This document shows, piece by piece, positions 1 through 7,603 of a stretch of DNA of 26,496 nt (within the stretch, counting starts at the first letter, position 1; each line of letters begins with the position of its first letter). Source of the stretch: MED-G116 sp038147495 (GTDB lineage: Bacteria > Pseudomonadota > Alphaproteobacteria > Puniceispirillales > Puniceispirillaceae); the NCBI GenBank assembly GCA_038147495.1, contig JAYQTT010000025.1, positions 1 through 26,496 of the forward strand, given 5' to 3'. The notes under the pieces are model-generated. The model did not search any database. It was not told the DNA's origin and worked only from the letters and a program-made list of their open reading frames with translations. The translations under genes were made by a program, and so were the position numbers.

Positions 1-325
1 TCATCGATCCGTGCCGCTCTGGAGAACACCACACCATAGCCTCGCTCCATTCAACTAGGCCCCGAAGTTCTTGAACTTTGTCGTTTGTCTCATCGGCGTC
101 ATCAGGCAATGGTAAACCGCTTGGGTCAAAGGTCTTCGTCTCTGCGCCAAAAGCCGACAGAACTCTTGCTGCTTCTTCTGTCATTAACCGGCTAAAAGAT
201 CGCTCACGCAAAGAACCGTATAACAGAAGCACTTTTGGCCGATGGCTTAAGCCCTCTTGCGTGAGTAACTGCTTCTCGTCAATTTCCTCAAAGCCGCGAG
301 TGTCTATTTGAAATGCGTCTGACAT
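1..325 (-). CDS. arsH: ArsH-type NADPH-dependent FMN reductase / organoarsenical oxidase, 5' part only
   Basis: Reading the minus strand from the ATG at 325 gives an uninterrupted frame of 108 codons that runs off the left edge, so only the N-terminal half is present. It contains the ArsH hallmarks RPKVLLLYGSLRERS near residues 31-45 (the flavodoxin-like FMN phosphate-binding loop), AEEAAR-like and FDPSGLPLPDD segments, and WCSPERHGSM at the edge. Family proteins are about 230 residues. They are flavoproteins that detoxify trivalent organoarsenicals, usually inside ars operons. No ars regulator or transporter is visible here because the window ends. The ribosome-binding site is weak (GAGAAA). 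Sampled lines are about 48-50% GC, lower than the genes from 2 kb onward. Family assignment is confident; the function is inferred from the family. Confidence 0.88.
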   Translation of the reverse strand, partial: MSDAFQIDTRGFEEIDEKQLLTQEGLSHRPKVLLLYGSLRERSFSRLMTEEAARVLSAFGAETKTFDPSGLPLPDDADETNDKVQELRGLVEWSEAMVWCSPERHGSM

Positions 326-380
326 GTCGTGTTTCTCAATTGTTCTTCAAACACCTATGAAGGGCCAGCATCTATGAAAG

Positions 381-1061
381 CTATTTCAGATGGCCCACTT
401 TCACATAGATAAGGGCGCCATCTTCCTTTGTGTAAGGGCAATGCTCACTCATATGAGGGCTTCTTAACCAACTACCTGCAGGATAGCTGTCATGCTCATC
501 ATAGAAAGTGCCCTCCAGAACCAGTATCTCTTCACCACCCCAATGCCTGTGCACATTGAACTGTGTATTCGGCGCCCATTTCACGAGCGCAACGTTCTCG
601 CCCTCATGTTGATGAAGCAGCATGACAGTTAGCCCATCTACCAAGCCCGGATGCCATGTCTGTGCGCTGGTGTTGACAGCAAACTGCTTCACATCATCTT
701 GGTTAAACTGGTGAAGCTTGACAAAGATTGTCGCACCTTCAGCACCGATCACTGGCTGATGCTTGGTGCCAATTGGGTTGCGGATATATGTGCCAGCTGG
801 ATATTCACCGTGCTCGTCACCAAACACGCCATCAAGCACAAAGATCTCCTCGCCTCCAGAATGCTCATGTGGCGAAAAGCTGCTGTTAGGGGCATAACGC
901 ACCAGAGAGGTAGCACGCGCGACTTCGTTGCCAATACGGTCTAGCTTCATCCTCTCTACGCCGGGCATCGGCGAGGCTTCCCACATATAATCATCAGGCT
1001 TGATAACAACGCGTTGGGAAAAGTCAGCGTTCAGCTCGAAGGAAGTATCAATTTCAGGCAT
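381..1061 (-). CDS. Double-cupin protein (ChrR-type cupin)
   Basis: This is a two-cupin protein of about 226 residues from the ATG at 1061. An in-frame ATG at 1094 would add 11 residues, and neither start has a strong Shine-Dalgarno. Each half carries a metal-binding cupin signature: HEHSGGEEIFVLDG with EYPAGTYIRNP in the first half, and HRHWGGEEILVLEG with SYPAGSWLRSP in the second. The His/His/Glu pattern predicts a bound divalent metal. The domain matches the cupin of ChrR anti-sigma factors, but the N-terminal zinc anti-sigma domain is absent, so this is a stand-alone cupin. It lies upstream of arsH on the same strand with a 55-base gap, so co-transcription is possible. Base composition is low, like arsH. 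The enzymatic role is unknown; stress sensing or a dioxygenase-like activity are possibilities only. Confidence 0.75.
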   Translation of the reverse strand: MPEIDTSFELNADFSQRVVIKPDDYMWEASPMPGVERMKLDRIGNEVARATSLVRYAPNSSFSPHEHSGGEEIFVLDGVFGDEHGEYPAGTYIRNPIGTKHQPVIGAEGATIFVKLHQFNQDDVKQFAVNTSAQTWHPGLVDGLTVMLLHQHEGENVALVKWAPNTQFNVHRHWGGEEILVLEGTFYDEHDSYPAGSWLRSPHMSEHCPYTKEDGALIYVKVGHLK

Positions 1062-1271
1062 GTTACATGTCCGGTGTTGGGGCTTTTCAGGCAATCTAGC
1101 TTACATATGGTGATTTCTTAAATCATTTGTATGCCTGCGATAATGCGAACAGGTCAAACCGCTAGGCCTTCTGCGGGTATCGAAGCGCGTAACACCCACG
1201 TGTAATCTGCAAACATCCCGGGAACCCGCCCCCGCGAAACGATGGAGCTGGCTCCTTCGTGACGCGTGCGC

Positions 1272-1673
1272 CTAAAACAGCCCCGCGACAAATTGATAGA
1301 TCGCCCAGATGATCACGGCGATAATCGCGATGACGATTAACAGGGTTTGCAGGAAATCATGCACCAACGCGGCGACAAGCTGTTTTGTGCGCAGCTTGCC
1401 AAGCAGCAGATAGCTGATCGCCAGCGATAGGGGAAACGTCATATAAAAACATGTCGAGACAACCCAGAACTGGATAAAGCCCATATCCTTGAAGGGATTG
1501 TCATCGGGCAATTGCGGACGGCCAGACGCATCATCGCGGCGGTCGTCACTCATGGCGCCGGTTTCGTGGGGCCCCGTTTTAAGTGGCCCGGTTTTAAGTG
1601 GTCCAGTTTTGTGGGAACTGTCATCCATTGGTTCATTTTGCCTGATCATCATCAAAATCTTGCCCCCAGACAT
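1272..1673 (-). CDS. Small two-helix membrane protein with N-terminal TGP repeats
   Basis: This is a protein of 133 residues of unknown family. Two hydrophobic segments are visible in the C-terminal half, roughly residues 65-88 (FIQFWVVSTCFYMTFPLSLA region) and 105-130 (LLIVIAIIAVIIWAIYQF region), joined by a short basic loop. The first 40 residues are polar and low in complexity, with four tandem five-residue units of the type [HL]-[KE]-T-G-P encoded by a 15-bp tandem repeat. Alternative starts are the ATG at 1628, just before the repeat, and the ATG at 1553, just after it. Translation from 1553 would put the repeat in the leader. The 1673 start has GCAGG a few bases upstream. It faces away from the tRNA gene. 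No function can be assigned. Confidence 0.55.
   Translation of the reverse strand: MSGGKILMMIRQNEPMDDSSHKTGPLKTGPLKTGPHETGAMSDDRRDDASGRPQLPDDNPFKDMGFIQFWVVSTCFYMTFPLSLAISYLLLGKLRTKQLVAALVHDFLQTLLIVIAIIAVIIWAIYQFVAGLF
1561..1620. repeat. 15-bp tandem repeat, four units
   Basis: Four head-to-tail 15-bp units lie at 1561-1575, 1576-1590, 1591-1605 and 1606-1620. The two central units differ at three positions and share GTTTTAAGTGG. Because the period is a multiple of three, the repeat stays in frame in the minus-strand membrane-protein gene and encodes a TGP-containing pentapeptide. Copy number could change without a frameshift. If the true start is at 1553, the array is in the leader instead. 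Confidence 0.8.
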
Positions 1674-1784
1674 ACTGCCTGCAAGGGGGCATTTGCAAAA
1701 TATTTGATGACATCATGCCAGTCGCGTCACCACCTGCCAGCTTGTTGCACTCCGGATTGAAATCGATATGATGCGGATGGCGCA

Positions 1785-1872
1785 GGTGAGGTGCCGGAGT
1801 GGTTGAACGGGCCGGTCTCGAAAACCGGTGTGGGCGCAAGCCCACCGAGGGTTCGAATCCCTCTCACCGCCA
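1785..1872 (+). tRNA. tRNA-Ser (anticodon CGA)
   Basis: An 88-nt class II tRNA. The acceptor stem GGTGAGG (1785-1791) pairs with TCTCACC (1862-1868) with one G-T pair. The anticodon loop reads CTCGAAA with anticodon CGA, which decodes the serine codon UCG, between CCGGT and ACCGG arms. A long variable arm GTGGGCGCAAGCCCAC follows, as expected for serine tRNAs. The T arm contains GGTTCGAATCC. The 3' CCA is encoded at 1870-1872. tRNA genes are common integration sites, but no flanking direct repeat or integrase was seen here. Confidence 0.96.
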
Positions 1873-1963
1873 AACTGCCGACCTGATTTTACAACGGCGT
1901 ATGGTGTGCCGGTGGGATCCCCGATAATATCGATCCAGCATTTGCAGAGTAAGAGGTTCACAG

Positions 1964-2758
1964 ATGATAAAATCAACAGACACGCTCAGCCTGAAAACTG
2001 TCGATACGCATATTCTTGTCGTAACGCTTGACCGGCCTGAAGTTTCCAACGCCTTTAACACCCAAATGGCGTGGGATCTGACGCATCTGTTTGAAACCCT
2101 CGCGGTCGCCGCCGAGGATTATCGCGTGGTTGTCATCACCGGGGCCGGAGACCGGGCCTTTTGTGCGGGCGGAGACCTCAAGCAACGCAACGGCATGAGT
2201 GACGCCGAATGGTTTGCCCAGCATCTTGTTTACGAGCGGATGATGCGGGCAGTCGTTGGTTGTCCGTTGCCAATCATTGGCGCGGTAAATGGCGCGGCCT
2301 ATGGCGGCGGGTGTGAATTGGTCGCCGCGCTGGATTTTGTCTATGTCAGCGAGACCGCCCGCTTTGCCCAGACCGAGACAAAGCTTGGCATCATCCCGGG
2401 GGCCGGTGGAACCCAGAATCTGGCCCGTGCCGTTGGCGAAAAACGCGCCATGGAACTCATCCTGTCCGGCAAGGTGTTTTCCGCTGCCGAGGCGCTTGAA
2501 TGGGGATTGGCCAACGCGATGTTCGCGCCAGAAGACCTTTTCGATGCCGCCCTTGACGCGGCGCGTGCCATTGCCGCCAATGCACCGATCGCCGTGCGGC
2601 AGGCAAAACAGGCAATCCACAAGGGGTTGCAGATGGGCCTTCTTGACGGAATGGCGTTCGAGATTGAAGCCTATAACCGCACCGTGACCACCGCCGACCG
2701 GCGCGAGGGGGTTCTGGCCTTCAACGAAAAACGCAAAGCCGTTTTTACCGGTGAATGA
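1964..2758 (+). CDS. Enoyl-CoA hydratase/isomerase (crotonase family)
   Basis: A 264-residue crotonase-fold protein of typical length. The oxyanion-hole segments FCAGGD (about 66-71) and the GAAYGGGCEL block (110-119) are present. Both acid/base glutamates of true hydratases are kept: Glu118 in GGGCEL and Glu138 in QTETKLG, followed by GIIPGAGGTQ. It probably hydrates an enoyl-CoA in acyl-CoA or branched-chain catabolism. A methylglutaconyl-CoA hydratase role is suggested by the HMG-CoA-lyase-like gene that follows with a 4-base ATGA overlap, but the dehydrogenase and biotin carboxylase of the leucine route are not in the window. The start ATG has AAGAGG about eight bases upstream. It follows tRNA-Ser with a 91-base gap that should contain its promoter. 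Confidence 0.9.
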   Translation: MIKSTDTLSLKTVDTHILVVTLDRPEVSNAFNTQMAWDLTHLFETLAVAAEDYRVVVITGAGDRAFCAGGDLKQRNGMSDAEWFAQHLVYERMMRAVVGCPLPIIGAVNGAAYGGGCELVAALDFVYVSETARFAQTETKLGIIPGAGGTQNLARAVGEKRAMELILSGKVFSAAEALEWGLANAMFAPEDLFDAALDAARAIAANAPIAVRQAKQAIHKGLQMGLLDGMAFEIEAYNRTVTTADRREGVLAFNEKRKAVFTGE

Positions 2759-3681
2759 TGATGCAGGATCGTGTCAGCATTCGTGAGGTCGGGCTTCGTG
2801 ACGGGCTGCAATTGATATCGTCCCGGCTCGATACCGAGATCAAACTTGACTGGATCAAGGCGCAGGCAGAAGCCGGCTTTGCCGAGATTGAGGTCACATC
2901 CTTTGTTCCGCCGTCTATTTTGCCGCAATTTGCCGATGCAAAACCAGTGCTTGAGGGGGCGCAGGACATAGACGGCCTGCTGCCAACCGTTCTGGTTCCC
3001 AATCTCAAAGGGGCGGTGCTGGCCATGGACGCTGGCGCGCGCAAGATCAATTTTGTGCTGTCGGTCAGCGAGTCGCACAACATGTCGAATGTGAGGCGCA
3101 GCACAGATGATTCGCTGGCGATGCTTCGCGAGGTGATCGCCGAGAGCAATGGCCGCGGCGCGCACAGCATCGGTGTTGCCTTGGCAACGTCATTTGGCTG
3201 CTCGATTGAAGGCGACGTCAGCGAAGCGCGGGTGGCAAAGATTGCTGAACAGGTTGCGCTGGCAGGGGTTGAGGAAATCAATCTGGCAGATACGGTCGGC
3301 TATGGCGACCCGGTACAAATTGCCCGCATTTTCCGGAACGTGTCCACGATTGTCGGCACAGTGCCGCTTGCCGCGCATTTCCACGACACGCGGGGCCTCG
3401 GACTGGCCAATGTCATGGCAGCTTATGAAGCAGGTGTGCGCCGCTTTGATGCGGCACTTGGCGGGCTTGGCGGCTGTCCCTTTGCGCCGGGCGCATCCGG
3501 TAATATCGCAACCGAGGACACGGTACATCTGTTTGACCGGCTCGGCGTTGCCACCGGCATTGACCTTGATCGCCTGCTCGATGTGCGCAGACGCCTTGTC
3601 GATTGGTTGCCTGAAGAGCGGCTGGAGGGCCGGCTTTATGGCGCAGGTCCGGCCCGCCGCACTGCACCAGGCGGCGGGTGA
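2755..3681 (+). CDS. Hydroxymethylglutaryl-CoA lyase-like HMGL family aldolase
   Basis: A 308-residue TIM-barrel lyase of the HMGL/DRE-TIM family. Motifs in order are VGLRDGLQ at about 12-19 (metal- and substrate-binding RDG), the FHDTRGLGLAN metal-binding HxD-type segment near 205-215, and GGLGGCPFAPGASGN near 237-251. The last is the HMG-CoA lyase signature with its catalytic cysteine. The expected reaction is cleavage of 3-hydroxy-3-methylglutaryl-CoA to acetyl-CoA and acetoacetate, or a close analogue. Translation is coupled to the upstream crotonase through a 4-base overlap. Its tail is rich in Arg and Gly and unremarkable. Bacterial homologues act in leucine catabolism; other HMGL-type substrates (for example in acyclic terpenoid or aromatic routes) cannot be excluded from sequence. 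Confidence 0.85.
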   Translation: MMMQDRVSIREVGLRDGLQLISSRLDTEIKLDWIKAQAEAGFAEIEVTSFVPPSILPQFADAKPVLEGAQDIDGLLPTVLVPNLKGAVLAMDAGARKINFVLSVSESHNMSNVRRSTDDSLAMLREVIAESNGRGAHSIGVALATSFGCSIEGDVSEARVAKIAEQVALAGVEEINLADTVGYGDPVQIARIFRNVSTIVGTVPLAAHFHDTRGLGLANVMAAYEAGVRRFDAALGGLGGCPFAPGASGNIATEDTVHLFDRLGVATGIDLDRLLDVRRRLVDWLPEERLEGRLYGAGPARRTAPGGG

Positions 3682-3741
3682 CCGGCGCGGTGATCCTGCC
3701 TTCTTGTTTCGGGCAATGTGCCAACAGGAATGGGTCCACAG

Positions 3742-4179
3742 ATGCTTGATTTTGGCGCATATTCTGGACTTTTTGCGGCGGCATTTTTGGCGGCGACACT
3801 TGTTCCGGCGCAATCCGAAGCTGGCCTTGCGGCACTGGTCATCGCCGGTGAGCAGGATGTGGCCATGCTCGTCCTTGTCGCCAGCCTTGGCAACATATTG
3901 GGAGCAGTGGTCAATTGGTATATCGGGCGGTGCGTTGATCGTTTCAAAGATCGAAAATGGTTTCCGGCAAGTGCGGCACAGCTCGACAACGCCGCGATGT
4001 GGTACCAACGCTATGGCCGCTGGAGCCTGTTGCTGAGTTGGGTGCCCTTCATCGGTGATCCGATCACCGTTGTTGCCGGAATCCTGAGAACGCCCTTGCT
4101 GTCCTTCCTGTTGATTGTCGGTTTTGCAAAGACGGCGCGCTATGTGGTGATCGCAGCGATGGCCGCCAGCTGGATATAA
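3742..4179 (+). CDS. YqaA-family (DedA/SNARE-associated) membrane protein
   Basis: A small integral membrane protein of about 145 residues from the ATG at 3742. An upstream in-frame GTG at 3718 would add eight residues. It shows the YqaA pattern: an N-terminal hydrophobic AAFLAATLVPAQSEA segment, a second helix containing GNILGAVVNWYIGR, an amphipathic loop with FxxYGRWSLLLSWVPFIGDP, and a C-terminal hydrophobic pair. The VPFIGDP/G-x-x-x-x-P block is typical of DedA-related proteins, proposed to work in membrane lipid or ion homeostasis. It starts about 60 bases after the HMG-CoA-lyase-like gene on the same strand and may be co-transcribed, without a clear functional link. Family recognition is good; its biochemical role is unknown. 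Confidence 0.8.
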   Translation: MLDFGAYSGLFAAAFLAATLVPAQSEAGLAALVIAGEQDVAMLVLVASLGNILGAVVNWYIGRCVDRFKDRKWFPASAAQLDNAAMWYQRYGRWSLLLSWVPFIGDPITVVAGILRTPLLSFLLIVGFAKTARYVVIAAMAASWI

Positions 4180-4274
4180 AAGCAAATCACCGCTGGTCAT
4201 TCGGGTTTTGACAGACTGACAGGCAACACCATATCCTGTCTGCGTTGTTTAATGAGAGAGATGTTGTACCTGTT

Positions 4275-4571
4275 ATGCGTGCTGTTGTTTTGCTTTTTGC
4301 AGTTTGTCTGGTTCACATCGCCGCGCCAACAGCGGCGCATGAATGTGTTCTTGGCGGCACAAGTGCCAGCGAGATCACCATCTATAACAGCTGCAAAAAT
4401 GATCTGATCATGGGTCAGTCAGGGCACGCTGCGCAAAAAAATGAAGCAGAAAATCAGGACAACACAGCCCTCACCGCGCGGATAAAGGCCCTCGAGGCGG
4501 AAAATCAGGGATTGCGAGCAAGGCTGGAAACGGCGCGACGCCAACTTCTGGATCTGGCAAAAGATCTATGA
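4275..4571 (+). CDS. Small exported coiled-coil protein, unknown
   Basis: About 98 residues from the ATG at 4275, chosen because it begins directly with a signal-peptide-like segment (Arg, then a hydrophobic stretch AVVLLFAVCLVHIAAPTAAH with AxA-type cleavage site near residue 22). A TTG at 4245 would place charged residues in front. The mature part has two cysteines about 17 residues apart (ECVLGG and NSCKND), which could form a disulphide in the periplasm. It ends in a C-terminal heptad-rich helix (ALTARIKALEAENQGLRARL) predicted to form a coiled coil. It overlaps the next small gene by four bases, so the two are probably a translationally coupled pair. No family is recognised. Confidence 0.6.
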   Translation: MRAVVLLFAVCLVHIAAPTAAHECVLGGTSASEITIYNSCKNDLIMGQSGHAAQKNEAENQDNTALTARIKALEAENQGLRARLETARRQLLDLAKDL

Positions 4572-4786
4572 GTGATGGCGCCGAAATGAGTGATGACGAG
4601 AAAAAGCTGGCGCGGCTGAAGGCCGAGCAACAAGCAAGGACGCGGCGTGAAAAACAACTCCACACCCTGATTGAGTCCAGCCAATCAAGCCTTGAAGACA
4701 GGATCGCCGCCTTTAAAACCGTGGCGCAAACCGATCAGGCGCGCTTTGCCTCGGCCATATCGCAGATGCTGAAAAAGCCGGAATAG
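4568..4786 (+). CDS. Small charged helical protein, unknown
   Basis: A 72-residue, highly charged, Lys/Arg/Glu/Gln-rich protein with no membrane segment or signal peptide, predicted to be almost entirely helical (EKKLARLKAEQQARTRREKQ). Its ATG overlaps the stop codon of the upstream exported coiled-coil gene in an ATGA arrangement, which supports it being a real gene. An internal Met at residue 7 is an alternative start. It ends just before a 14-bp tandem repeat. The family is not recognised. A cytoplasmic partner of the coupled exported protein is a guess only. Confidence 0.5.
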   Translation: MSDGAEMSDDEKKLARLKAEQQARTRREKQLHTLIESSQSSLEDRIAAFKTVAQTDQARFASAISQMLKKPE

Positions 4787-4801
4787 GCCTCTTCACACTG
4801 G

Positions 4802-4843
4802 CCCATCTAAACCGGCCCATCTAAACCGACCCGTCTAAACTGC
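4802..4843. repeat. 14-bp tandem repeat overlapping the guaD stop codon
   Basis: Three head-to-tail 14-bp units of CCCATCTAAACCGG type lie at 4802-4815, 4816-4829 and 4830-4843. The last unit is the most diverged (CCCGTCTAAACTGC) and contains the guaD stop codon at 4835-4837 on the minus strand. The first two units look like copies of the gene terminus duplicated into the convergent intergenic region. Confidence 0.8.
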
Positions 4844-6163
4844 CCCGTTGACAAGACGTCCCGCCACAAAGGTGGCATGGATCGACTCACGCGTTGCCAA
4901 CATCACGATCTTTTGCAGTAACGCATCACCTGCCGCATCCTCATCGCCATGATATTCCTCGGGTAGCCGGACCAGAATGGCATCGAACTGATTGCCCGGG
5001 GTAAAGCACCCCACCGGCAGATCAAGCGCTTCACCACCACCCCGCGTCGCCAGCCAGAAGGCCGTGCGGAAATCAATGCGGCTATCCGGCGTGCCCCTCT
5101 CACCAGCTTGTGATTTTGCGTCAACGCCGTCTTCCATCATCCGTGAGGCGGCAATCGACATGCGCACCGAATCCAACAATGATGCCGATGGCCCGCCCGA
5201 AATATCGGTGCCAAGCCCGACATGAAGCCCCTTTTCCAGCGCGCGTCTCAACGGGAACACCGCATTTGAAAAATAGACATTCGACAATGGGCAATGCGCC
5301 ACGCCAGCGCCCCTTTTGCGGATCATATCCATGTCGTCATCGGTGATAAAATTGGAATGCGCCAGAATGGTGTGACGTCCCAGAAGACCAAATTCAGCAA
5401 GGGCTTCGGTATCCGTCTTGCCACAACGCGCAAGAACATGACCATGTTCCCAGTCGCTTTCCGAGCAATGCGTCTGCACATGTGCGCCGGTGCGATGCGC
5501 CATATCGCCAAGCCCCTGAAGCGCTTTGTCCGAACAGCTGGGAATAAAGCGCGGCGTAATCACCGGTTTTACCAACCCGGTGTGATTTCCCGCCAGCCCG
5601 GGAACCGCAGCGATGAACTCTTCCGTCAGCGCTACCGACTCCTCGGCCGAGGCATCACGATAAAAATCCGGGCATTCATCGGCAAGGTCCATGGCAACGC
5701 GCCCGACAAGCGCGCGCTGGCCCATTTCAAGGCAGATTTCGGCAAGGCGCAGACTGGCTGGGTTGTGTATCGTTGCGAAATACATCGCTGTGGTAGTGCC
5801 GTTCGCCAGTAATGTTCGCACCAGCGTGCGATAGACGCCATCGGCATAATCAAGGTCCTTGTAGCGCGCCTCCAGCGGGAAGGTGTGGGTTTGCAGCCAG
5901 ACTTCCAATGGCACGTCCAGCGCCTGTCCAAGCTGGGGAAATTGCGGGGCGTGAATATGCAAATCAACAAAGCCGGGCAAAAGGAACCCCTGATCACGCA
6001 GATCGGTTGCCGGTTCGTTTTGCAGCTCTTGCCATCTGTGGTCCTGTGATGTCACCACCGAAGCGATAGCGCCATCTTCAATCAGCAAAAACGCATCATC
6101 AACACGTTCAATCTGGCCCTTTGCCGGTGAATGAAAAAAATTGGCGCGATAGATGTCAGCCAT
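4835..6163 (-). CDS. guaD: Guanine deaminase
   Basis: A 442-residue amidohydrolase-superfamily enzyme that hydrolyses guanine to xanthine and ammonia in purine salvage and catabolism. The zinc and catalytic ligands are all visible: HIHAPQ with His69 and His71, HCSESDWE with His232, ILAHSN with His269, and GLGTDISGG with Asp320. The HAPQF and SESDWE variants are specific to guanine deaminases rather than SsnA or atrazine hydrolases. Length matches bacterial GuaD. A good Shine-Dalgarno (GGAGAG) lies nine bases before the ATG at 6163. It is transcribed divergently from metZ. No xanthine dehydrogenase or uricase gene is nearby, so it stands alone in this window. Confidence 0.93.
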   Translation of the reverse strand: MADIYRANFFHSPAKGQIERVDDAFLLIEDGAIASVVTSQDHRWQELQNEPATDLRDQGFLLPGFVDLHIHAPQFPQLGQALDVPLEVWLQTHTFPLEARYKDLDYADGVYRTLVRTLLANGTTTAMYFATIHNPASLRLAEICLEMGQRALVGRVAMDLADECPDFYRDASAEESVALTEEFIAAVPGLAGNHTGLVKPVITPRFIPSCSDKALQGLGDMAHRTGAHVQTHCSESDWEHGHVLARCGKTDTEALAEFGLLGRHTILAHSNFITDDDMDMIRKRGAGVAHCPLSNVYFSNAVFPLRRALEKGLHVGLGTDISGGPSASLLDSVRMSIAASRMMEDGVDAKSQAGERGTPDSRIDFRTAFWLATRGGGEALDLPVGCFTPGNQFDAILVRLPEEYHGDEDAAGDALLQKIVMLATRESIHATFVAGRLVNGAV

Positions 6164-6394
6164 GGTCAGGTCTCTCCGATAATCGATCTGAACAGTGTGG
6201 CGTTTGTGACGCCATGCGGCAAGCCATCAAAATGGCAAAGCCATACACACAGCGCCACAAAGCGGCATCACCAGCACCGGATGGTCCCGATGATAGGCTA
6301 TTGAATGAAGCAGACTTTTAATGGTAACACAGGCGGGAAAAAGCGCAGAAAACAGATGTTTGATGGCGCGCTGCTGAAAGATTGATTGGATCAC
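6164..6394. promoter_or_regulatory. Divergent intergenic region guaD/metZ with two short hairpins
   Basis: This 231-base region must hold promoters for both genes. Two adjacent perfect inverted repeats are visible: TGGCGT-TTGTG-ACGCCA at 6198-6214 and GCCAT-CAAA-ATGGC at 6223-6236. Alphaproteobacterial metZ leaders often carry a SAM-II riboswitch, but its conserved pseudoknot blocks were not recognised here. No convincing -35/-10 pair was found by eye. The hairpins may be chance. Confidence 0.3.
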
Positions 6395-7570
6395 ATGAAA
6401 AAGACTGATTACAGGCAAGCAACCAAGCTGGTGCGTGGCGGTTTGAACCGATCCGCCAATCGGGAAACCGCAGAGGCGCTCTACATGTCATCAGGCTTTG
6501 TCTATGACTCGGCAGAGCAGGCCGCCGCCGCCTTTGCCGAGGAAACGGATAATTTTGTCTATTCGCGCTATGGCAACCCCACTGTTGAGATGTTTGAAAC
6601 GCGGCTGGCGATGCTGGAGGGCGCTGCGGCATGCAAAGCCACAGGCACCGGTATGGCAGCCGTTTTTGCGGCCATGGCCTGCCAGCTTGAGGCGGGAGAC
6701 AGGGTTGTGGCAAGTCAGGCGCTGTTTGGTGCCTGTCACGCCATTTTGACAAAAATTCTGCCAAAATGGGGCATCGAGACGGTGCTTGTTGATGGGCGCG
6801 ACCTTACCGCTTGGCAAGACGCCTTGAAACAACCTGCCAAGCTGGTGTTTTTTGAGAGCCCGTCCAACCCGTTGCTCGATATTGTCGACATTGCTGCGGT
6901 GGCAAAGCTGGCGCATGAAGCGGGCGCGCTTGTTATTGTGGACAATGTTTTTGCCACGCCTTTGTACCAGCGGCCGCTGGAGCTTGGTGCGGATATCGTG
7001 ATCTATTCAACGACCAAACATATTGATGGTCAGGGCCGCCTGCTTGGTGGTGCGGTACTTGGCAGTGAGGATTTTATCCATGATACCTTCCTGCCATTCT
7101 ACCGCCAGACCGGTGCAACCATAAGCGCCTTTAACGCGTGGGTGATGTTGAAGTCGCTGGAAACGCTTGAGCTGCGTTTGGAGAGACATTGCACAAACGC
7201 CGCGGCGATTGCGGAACGGTTAGAGAACCATCCCCGCATTGCCGACCTGCGGTATCCGGGGCTTTCATCCCACCCCCAGCATGAGCTGGCACGCCAGCAA
7301 ATGACAGGCTTTGGCAATATCGTGTCTTTGCGCATTGATGGTGGCAAAGCCGAGGCGTTTGACATGCTCAACAAGCTGCAGCTTATCGACATTTCAAACA
7401 ATCTTGGGGACAGCAAGACTTTGGCTTGCCACCCCTACTCCACCACGCATTCCAGCCTGTCCGAGGGTGAACTGGCGGCACTGGGGATCAGCCCGTCCGA
7501 CATCCGGATATCGGTTGGACTTGAGGCGGTGGAAGATCTGATCACCGACATCGAGACAGCACTCGGCTAG
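6395..7570 (+). CDS. metZ: O-succinylhomoserine sulfhydrylase (Cys/Met metabolism PLP enzyme)
   Basis: A 391-residue trans-sulfuration-family PLP enzyme from the ATG at 6395; an in-frame TTG at 6386 is less likely. Key blocks are the SRYGNPTVEMFE segment near 57-68 (YxR phosphate contact from the neighbouring subunit), TGTGMAAVFA (83-92), DNVFATP near 183-189 with the PLP-ring aspartate, and YSTTKHIDGQG with the Schiff-base Lys208. The KHIDGQGR variant and overall length fit MetZ, which makes homocysteine from O-succinylhomoserine and sulfide, better than cystathionine gamma-synthase. It is expected to be cytoplasmic and tetrameric. The gene is monocistronic here. It converges with the aminotransferase gene over a short hairpin at 7573-7591. 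Confidence 0.9.
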   Translation: MKKTDYRQATKLVRGGLNRSANRETAEALYMSSGFVYDSAEQAAAAFAEETDNFVYSRYGNPTVEMFETRLAMLEGAAACKATGTGMAAVFAAMACQLEAGDRVVASQALFGACHAILTKILPKWGIETVLVDGRDLTAWQDALKQPAKLVFFESPSNPLLDIVDIAAVAKLAHEAGALVIVDNVFATPLYQRPLELGADIVIYSTTKHIDGQGRLLGGAVLGSEDFIHDTFLPFYRQTGATISAFNAWVMLKSLETLELRLERHCTNAAAIAERLENHPRIADLRYPGLSSHPQHELARQQMTGFGNIVSLRIDGGKAEAFDMLNKLQLIDISNNLGDSKTLACHPYSTTHSSLSEGELAALGISPSDIRISVGLEAVEDLITDIETALG

Positions 7571-7572
7571 TG

Positions 7573-7591
7573 GCGCCCGCCGGACGGGTGC
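7573..7591. terminator. Short GC hairpin between convergent genes
   Basis: GCGCCCG (7573-7579) can pair with CGGGTGC (7585-7591) around a five-base loop, giving seven pairs including one G-T. It lies between the metZ stop at 7570 and the convergent aminotransferase stop at 7604. There is no T-tract on either side, so it may be only a weak or bidirectional terminator. Confidence 0.35.
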
Positions 7592-7603
7592 AATCACATG
7601 GCC

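Noticed and set aside
1785..1872. tRNA-Ser as an attachment site for a mobile island
   Set aside because: No integrase and no repeat of the tRNA 3' end was seen within the window.
1973..2620. 215-codon minus-strand frame opposite the enoyl-CoA hydratase
   Set aside because: The plus-strand crotonase has all family motifs; the antisense frame has none.
3190..4200. Long minus-strand open frame of 336 codons opposite the HMG-CoA-lyase-like and YqaA genes
   Set aside because: It lies antisense to two well-supported genes, has no recognisable domain and an amino-acid composition typical of a shadow frame.
6164..6394. SAM-II riboswitch upstream of metZ
   Set aside because: The gene type and lineage made it likely, but the conserved stem and GCTAAA-containing pseudoknot blocks were not found; only two short hairpins are visible.
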